Made by a program: the position numbers and the translations under genes. DNA of 29,075 nt, taken from the NCBI GenBank assembly GCA_036518955.1, contig DATDMG010000321.1, forward strand, positions 1-29,075, given 5' to 3'. Within the stretch, counting starts at the first letter, position 1, and each line of letters begins with the position of its first letter. The stretch is from DATDMG01 sp036518955. Lineage in GTDB: Bacteria; Actinomycetota; Actinomycetes; Actinomycetales; Kineosporiaceae. The notes beneath the pieces are model-generated. The model had not been told where the DNA came from. It saw only the letters and a list, made by a program, of their open reading frames with translations, and searched no databases. Shown here in pieces: positions 24,690-29,075 of this stretch.

Positions 24690-26600
24690 GTGTCTGGGCA
24701 CGCGGCATGGGCGGCGATGCGCTCCTTCAGCCGGGACGGCAGCGTCGGGGAGCGCCGGCTCAAGCCGGGAACCCGGCGCCGGGTCCTCTCCTACGCCCGG
24801 GGCTACCGAGGGTTGATCACGGTCTTCCTGGTGCTCGTCGGGTGCGACGCCGGCTTCGTGGTGACGACCCCGCTGCTGCTCAAGGAGATCATCGACCGCG
24901 GCGTGCGGCTGGGGGACCACGGGCTCGTGGTGCGGCTCGCGCTGCTGGTCGCCGGGCTCGCGGTGCTGGACGCCGTCCTCGGGTTGGCGCAGCGCTGGTG
25001 CTCGGCCCGGATCGGGGAGGGGCTCATCTACGACCTGCGGACACAGGTGTTCGGGCACGTGCTGCGCCAGCCGATCGCCTTCTTCACCCGGGCCCAGACC
25101 GGTGCCCTGGTGTCGCGGCTGAACAGTGACGTGATCGGAGCCCAGCAGGCGTTCACGTCCACCCTCTCCGGGGTGGTGTCCAACCTCGTCTCCCTGGTGC
25201 TCGTGGGCGGGACCATGCTGGTGCTGTCCTGGCAGATCACGGTGGCCACGCTGCTGCTCGTGCCGCTGTTCCTGTGGCCGGCGCGCCGGCAGGGGGTCCG
25301 GCTGCAGTCGCTGACCCGTGAGCAGATGCAGCTCAACGCCGACCTCGGCTCCCGGATGACCGAGCGGTTCAACGTCGCGGGTGCTCTGCTGGTCAAGCTG
25401 TTCGGACGGCCGGGGCGGGAGGACGAGGCGTTCCGGCGGCGCGCCGGCCGGGTGCGCGACATCGGGATCCGGATCGCGATGAGCAACCGGGTCTTCTTCA
25501 CCGGGCTGACCTTGCTGGCCTCGCTCGCCACGGCGGTCGTCTACGGTGTCGGGGGTTGGCTGGCGATCGACGGCACGCTGTCCGTCGGCACGCTGCTGGC
25601 GCTGTCCGCCCTGCTCGGGCGCCTCTACGGCCCACTCACCGCGCTGTCCAACGTGCGGATCGACGTGATGACGGCGCTCGTCAGCTTCGAGCGGGTGTTC
25701 GAGGTCCTCGACCTGGAGCCGCTCGTCGCCGAGCGGCCGGGTGCCCGCACGCTGCCACCGGGTCCGCTGTCGGTGGAGCTGGACGACGTCCACTTCCGCT
25801 ACCCGTCGGCGGACGAGGTGTCCCTGGCGTCGCTGGAGCAGGTCGCGGTGGCGGACCGGTCCGGTGGCGAGCAGGTGCTGCACGGGGTGTCCCTGCGGGC
25901 CGAGCCGGGCCAGCTGGTGGCCCTGGTCGGGCCGAGCGGCGCCGGCAAGACGACGATCACCAGCCTGGTCGCCCGGCTGTACGACCCGACGTCCGGCGTC
26001 GTCCGGCTCGGCGGCGTCGACGTGCGGGACGCGACCCTGGCCTCGGTGCACGAAGCGGTCGGGGTCGTCACCCAGGAGGCGCATCTGTTCCACGACACGG
26101 TCCGGGCCAACCTCGCCTACGCCCGGCCGGAGGCGAGCGAGTCGGAGATGATCGGAGCTCTGCAGGCCGCCCAGATCTGGGACCTGGTCCGGGGACTGCC
26201 CGAGGGTCTGGACACGGTGGTCGGCGACCGCGGGCACCGGCTCTCCGGGGGGGAGAAGCAGCGCGTCGCGCTCGCCCGGCTGCTGTTGAAGGCGCCGGGG
26301 GTGGTGGTGCTGGACGAGGCGACGGCGCACCTGGACTCGGAGTCCGAGCTGGCCGTCCAGCAGGCCCTGGACACTGCGCTCGCCGGCCGGACCGCGCTGG
26401 TCATCGCGCACCGGCTGTCCACGGTCCGTTCGGCTGACCGGATCGTCGTGGTGGACGGTGGCCGGGTGGTCGAGGAGGGCAGGCACGAGCAGCTCCTGGC
26501 CGGGGGCGGCCTCTACGCGGACCTGTACCGCACCCAGTTCGCGGATCAGAGCGAGCGGGTGGCCCCGCCGTCCACGGTCAGCACGGTCCCGGTCACGTAG
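24690..26600 (+). CDS. ABC exporter half-transporter, fused permease-ATPase
   Basis: This 636-residue protein combines a type I exporter membrane domain (about 35-345, six segments expected) with an ATPase domain. Walker A is GPSGAGKT (414-421), Q-loop TQEAHLF (461-467), signature LSGGEKQ (518-524), Walker B VVVLDEATAHLD (538-549) and the switch His574. It would act as a dimer, exporting lipids, peptides or drugs; nothing shows which. GTG 24690 has GGGAGG 4-5 nt upstream and is preferred over GTG 24654. The last 55 bp overlap the end of the opposing SDR gene, so residues from about 618 on are probably a later extension read from antisense SDR sequence. Confidence 0.92.
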   Translation: MSGHAAWAAMRSFSRDGSVGERRLKPGTRRRVLSYARGYRGLITVFLVLVGCDAGFVVTTPLLLKEIIDRGVRLGDHGLVVRLALLVAGLAVLDAVLGLAQRWCSARIGEGLIYDLRTQVFGHVLRQPIAFFTRAQTGALVSRLNSDVIGAQQAFTSTLSGVVSNLVSLVLVGGTMLVLSWQITVATLLLVPLFLWPARRQGVRLQSLTREQMQLNADLGSRMTERFNVAGALLVKLFGRPGREDEAFRRRAGRVRDIGIRIAMSNRVFFTGLTLLASLATAVVYGVGGWLAIDGTLSVGTLLALSALLGRLYGPLTALSNVRIDVMTALVSFERVFEVLDLEPLVAERPGARTLPPGPLSVELDDVHFRYPSADEVSLASLEQVAVADRSGGEQVLHGVSLRAEPGQLVALVGPSGAGKTTITSLVARLYDPTSGVVRLGGVDVRDATLASVHEAVGVVTQEAHLFHDTVRANLAYARPEASESEMIGALQAAQIWDLVRGLPEGLDTVVGDRGHRLSGGEKQRVALARLLLKAPGVVVLDEATAHLDSESELAVQQALDTALAGRTALVIAHRLSTVRSADRIVVVDGGRVVEEGRHEQLLAGGGLYADLYRTQFADQSERVAPPSTVSTVPVT

Positions 26601-27310
26601 CTGGCCGCAGGCGAGAGCATGAACACCGCGGGCCGGGCGAACTCCAGCGGTTCCCCGAACCGGCGCAGCGGGATCTCCGCCTCGGCGGGCTTGCGCCCGT
26701 CGTCCGCCCGGGTCGGATCGGGTCGGCCGCCGCGGTCGGGGCTGACCTCCATCCGCCCGGGCAGGACGGCGTTGACCCGCACGTTGCGCGGGCCCAGCTC
26801 GTCGGCCAGGGTCTTCGCGGTCATCGCCAGGCCGGGCCGCAGCGCGTTGGACAGGGCCATCCCCTCGATCGGCTGCCGTACCGCGGTGGACAGGGTCAGG
26901 ACGATCGAGCCGCCCTCGTGGGACAGGTTCGCGGCGACGCCCCGGGCCAGCCGCAACGGGCCGAGGAACAGGGCCTCGAAGCCCAACCGCCAGTGACCGT
27001 CGTCCGTGCCGAGCGCGGTGCCCGGGGTGGCACCGGCGACCGTCAGGAGTGCGCCGTCCAGCCGGCCGTAGCGGGCGACAGCCGCCGCCACCAGGCAGGT
27101 CTCGACGCCCGGCTCGGTGAGGTCACCCGCCACCGGAAGCGCCCGGTCGAAGCCGCCGAGGGCCGCGGCCGTGGCGTGGAGCGCGTCCTCGTCCCGCGCG
27201 TTGAGCACCAGCCGCGCTCCCTCCGCGGCGAGCTGCTCGGCGCAGGCGCGGCCCAGCCCGCGCGTGGCGCCGGTGACGACGTACACGCGGTCGCTCAGGC
27301 CCAGATCCAT
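26546..27310 (-). CDS. SDR-family protein with altered catalytic residues
   Basis: The 254-residue protein has a complete short-chain dehydrogenase fold: TGATRGLG (13-20) binds the dinucleotide, VAG at 91-93 replaces NNAG, Asn180 begins the AVLPG strand, and VTGTVLTVDGG closes the fold. Ser141 is in the catalytic-Ser position, but in the YxxxK motif the Tyr and Lys are replaced by Ser154 and Arg158 (LSNALRPG). It may be an atypical reductase or a binding protein. The ATG follows AGGGTGG. It is on the same strand as, and 193 bp after, the SURF1-like gene, and its end overlaps the ABC exporter gene by 55 bp. Substrate unknown. Confidence 0.88.
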   Translation of the reverse strand: MDLGLSDRVYVVTGATRGLGRACAEQLAAEGARLVLNARDEDALHATAAALGGFDRALPVAGDLTEPGVETCLVAAAVARYGRLDGALLTVAGATPGTALGTDDGHWRLGFEALFLGPLRLARGVAANLSHEGGSIVLTLSTAVRQPIEGMALSNALRPGLAMTAKTLADELGPRNVRVNAVLPGRMEVSPDRGGRPDPTRADDGRKPAEAEIPLRRFGEPLEFARPAVFMLSPAASYVTGTVLTVDGGATRSL

Positions 27311-27467
27311 CCGACCACCCTGATCCGGTGGCGCCACCGGGCACCACGGGCTGGCCCCGGGCCCGGCCCGGGAGCCACTGTCAGTGACTGCACTACCCGG
27401 ATGGTCCGTCGGCCGGAGGAGGCGAGGGCTTGAGCGGCGCCGGGCGCCCCGTACCCGCCCGGTCCGC

Positions 27468-27506
27468 CTCGCCGGCCCCACTCGCCGGCCCCACTCGCCG
27501 GCCTCA
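27468..27506. repeat. Three 13-bp tandem repeats at the SURF1 stop codon
   Basis: CTCGCCGGCCCCA is repeated at 27468-27480 and 27481-27493, with a third, imperfect copy at 27494-27506 that includes the SURF1 stop codon (27504-27506). The unit is not a multiple of three, so changes in copy number would alter the 3' flank, not the protein. Confidence 0.8.
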
Positions 27507-28625
27507 CCGGCTGAGCGCGTCCTCCCACTCCTCGTCGCTCGGCAGGCGGGGCCGGCGCCGCCGCCGCCGGGGGCGATCCGGGCCGCGCGGCGTCTCGGCG
27601 TCGGGTCGGGCCGCGGCGTCGAGCTGCCCGTCCGTCCCGCCGGGGGTGACGGGCTCGTCCGGCCCGGCCGGGCCGGGTGGCTGCCGGCGGCCGACCGGAA
27701 CCGCCGCGGATCCGGTCGGGGCCGGCCGCTCGTGGCGCCGGCGGACCTCGGCCACCAGGTAGTACCCGAGCAGGACGTACGCCGCGACGTCCCCGATCCA
27801 CCACTGGACGGCGTACGCGAGGTGCGGTCCCAGGTCCTCGTCGGGGCGGGGCAGCAGGGTCGGTGCCGTGGCCGGTGCCGGGTTCTCGCTCGCCAGCACC
27901 CCGTAGGCGCCGCGGTAGACCGTCCCCCCCGCGACGGTGGCGAGCCGGCCGAGGTCGATGCGCAACTCCTGGCCCGGCGGCGGTGTCCGGTCCAGCGGCG
28001 GTTCCCCCGGCCGGAGCCGGACCACCACGCTCACCTGCCCGGACGGCGGGGCCGGGACGGTGTCCGGCCGGACGAAGTCCTCCCCGGGCGGCAGCCACCC
28101 GCGGTCGACCAGGAACGTCGAACCCGAGGGCAGGCGCAGCGGCACGAGCACCTCGTAGCCGAAGTCGCCGTTCACCGGCCGGTTGCGGATCAGCCGTTGC
28201 CGGTCCGACTCGTAGCTGCCGGTCAGCCGCACCTGGGTCCATTCCCGGTCGACGGGCAGCGGGGTGTCCGGAGCTGGTAGCACGGCCGGGAGCGGGATCG
28301 GGGCGGCGGAGTAGTTGGCGTTGATCCGGTCGTTGCGGGCCACCTTGGCTTCGTGCCGGCCCAGCTGCCATCGGCCGAGGAAGAAGAAGGCCACGGACAG
28401 CAGGACGACGGCGACCGCCAGCCGTAGCCAGAACCGCTCGCGCAGCACGGTGAGCGTCGCGCGGATCGTCACCGGATCGACGCGAGCCGGTGCTGGCCGG
28501 CCGTCGTCCGGAGCCGGACGGGCGGCCCGCCCCGGATCGGTGCGGCCGCCGACATCGCCAGGGAGGTCGGCCGGCGGGCCCTGCGGCGGCCGGGAACTGC
28601 CCGGCGGCGCTCCGGCGCTCGTCAT
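27504..28625 (-). CDS. SURF1-like cytochrome oxidase assembly protein
   Basis: The 373-residue membrane protein has the SURF1 pattern: one segment near the N-terminus (about 66-85) ending in LGRWQLGRH, an extracytoplasmic domain with FLVDRGWLPP (171-180), and a second segment (about 273-292) after YAVQWWIGD. SURF1 proteins help insert haem a or assemble subunit I of the aa3-type oxidase. Both ends are extended compared with the family core: a Pro-rich N-terminal 50 residues and a charged, RPRRRRRRPR-containing tail of about 75, both probably cytosolic. The ATG overlaps the stop of the small Cys/His gene (ATGA), so translation is coupled. Confidence 0.92.
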   Translation of the reverse strand: MTSAGAPPGSSRPPQGPPADLPGDVGGRTDPGRAARPAPDDGRPAPARVDPVTIRATLTVLRERFWLRLAVAVVLLSVAFFFLGRWQLGRHEAKVARNDRINANYSAAPIPLPAVLPAPDTPLPVDREWTQVRLTGSYESDRQRLIRNRPVNGDFGYEVLVPLRLPSGSTFLVDRGWLPPGEDFVRPDTVPAPPSGQVSVVVRLRPGEPPLDRTPPPGQELRIDLGRLATVAGGTVYRGAYGVLASENPAPATAPTLLPRPDEDLGPHLAYAVQWWIGDVAAYVLLGYYLVAEVRRRHERPAPTGSAAVPVGRRQPPGPAGPDEPVTPGGTDGQLDAAARPDAETPRGPDRPRRRRRRPRLPSDEEWEDALSR

Positions 28626-28825
28626 GATCGCAGGCTCTCGACGGGGATCGTTTCGCGGAGGAACCCCCGGATCTGGAGGAACGCGGCCAGCCCGTCGCGG
28701 TGCTCGGCGCAGGCCAGCCAGGTCTTGCGGCGCTCCGGCTCGTGCAGTCGCGGGTTGTTCCAGCGGAGCGCCCAGCTCGCGGCGCCGCGGCAGCCGCGGG
28801 CGCTGCATACCAGCTCGCTCGTCAC
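28622..28825 (-). CDS. Small conserved Cys/His protein upstream of SURF1
   Basis: This 67-residue protein has CSARGC (Cys7, Cys12) and CAEH (Cys39, His42), a spacing that suggests one zinc site, around a WALRWNNP core. Similar small proteins sit just before SURF1 genes in actinobacteria, as I recall, but no function is known to me. The GTG at 28825 gives the usual N-terminus; a GTG at 28831 adds two residues, and neither has a proper Shine-Dalgarno. A TATCGT -10-like box (minus, 28847-28852) lies about 20 bp upstream, so the leader may be very short. Its stop overlaps the SURF1 ATG. A role in oxidase assembly or copper/haem handling is only a guess from position. Confidence 0.85.
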   Translation of the reverse strand: MTSELVCSARGCRGAASWALRWNNPRLHEPERRKTWLACAEHRDGLAAFLQIRGFLRETIPVESLRS

Positions 28826-28985
28826 CCTCACGCGCCCAGTCTCGCAACGATACGGACGCCGGGCGGCCACGGGGGGATGCCGCCCGGCGTCCTGATGGCG
28901 CACCTCGACGGGGGGATGCAAGGCGCGCCTCAGAAGTATGACACGGGCGGATGTCAGGAGCGGCCGCATCGTTGAGGTCGCAACA

Positions 28986-29008
28986 GTTCAGGCGCTGCGC
29001 CGGTGAAC
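28986..29008. other. Hairpin in the gene-free end of the window
   Basis: GTTCA-GGCG pairs with CGCC-TGAAC around a 3-nt loop, with a 2-base bulge: a 9-bp stem. It lies in the last 250 bp of the window, where no gene is seen. A 12-bp direct repeat ACGGGGGGATGC (28869-28880, 28908-28919) is also there. It may belong to the end of a gene outside the window. Confidence 0.35.
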
Positions 29009-29075
29009 GGGTTCCGCCGGCAGTCGGGCACCCTCCGCCGTCCCGGGCGTGGTAGCCGGTCCGGCGGTCAGGCCC

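Noticed and set aside
24555..26486. 643-codon minus-strand frame opposite the ABC exporter
   Set aside because: Same reason: the exporter is complete on the plus strand and the opposing translation is rich in Gln, Pro and Arg only.
28826..29075. Possible gene or tRNA at the right edge
   Set aside because: No frame with a ribosome binding site or known motif and no tRNA T-arm sequence was found; only a hairpin and a short repeat are visible.

Overview
The window reads as chromosomal DNA of a high-GC Gram-positive actinomycete. Coding is dense, G/C dominates third codon positions, GTG starts and GTGA/ATGA stop-start overlaps are common, and three gene blocks keep the order I know from Mycobacterium tuberculosis: Nif3 / zinc-ribbon / RNase H-CobC (Rv2230c-Rv2229c-Rv2228c), rhodanese / MetZ (Rv0390-Rv0391) and ABC-F / small HTH / enoyl-CoA hydratase (Rv1473-Rv1473A-Rv1472). 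In this window the blocks are brought together, which suggests a relative such as Pseudonocardiales rather than Mycobacterium itself. That placement is inference.

Layout. 1-744: 3' end of a SpoIIE-type phosphatase fused to an anti-sigma-type ATPase. 762-5972 (minus): a giant Ser/Thr-kinase-like / AAA ATPase / GAF / histidine kinase sensor whose kinase DFG aspartate is glycine. 6485-8400: an accessory-looking run of three small secreted proteins, one perhaps beta/gamma-crystallin-like, followed by two overlapping paralogues with aerolysin/ETX-MTX2-like sequence character. 8832-12249: the Nif3 / zinc-ribbon / RNase H-phosphatase block, with a terminator hairpin and a large 14-bp inverted repeat between its first two genes. 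12595-15340: DUF485, ActP-type acetate symporter and a globin-like protein in one operon, possibly behind an ECF-sigma promoter. 15400-18451: gabT and a divergent PucR-type regulator, with a perfect 12-3-12 palindrome over the regulator's start codon. 18485-20127: rhodanese and O-succinylhomoserine sulfhydrylase, translationally overlapped. 20147-21064 (minus): a zinc metallopeptidase. 21360-24537: ABC-F ATPase, small HTH regulator with palindromic sites in its leader, and a crotonase-family protein. 24690-26600: ABC exporter. 26546-28825 (minus): a small Cys/His protein, SURF1-like protein and an SDR lacking the usual catalytic Tyr and Lys; the SDR overlaps the exporter tail to tail.

The most unusual items are the secreted three-gene run at 6485-8400, the palindrome at the pucR start, the inverted repeat at 10078-10127, the palindromes before the small HTH gene, and several proteins that keep a family's fold but lack a catalytic or ligand residue (kinase DFG, globin proximal His, crotonase Glu, SDR YxxxK). 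No tRNA, rRNA, CRISPR array, transposase or phage gene was seen.
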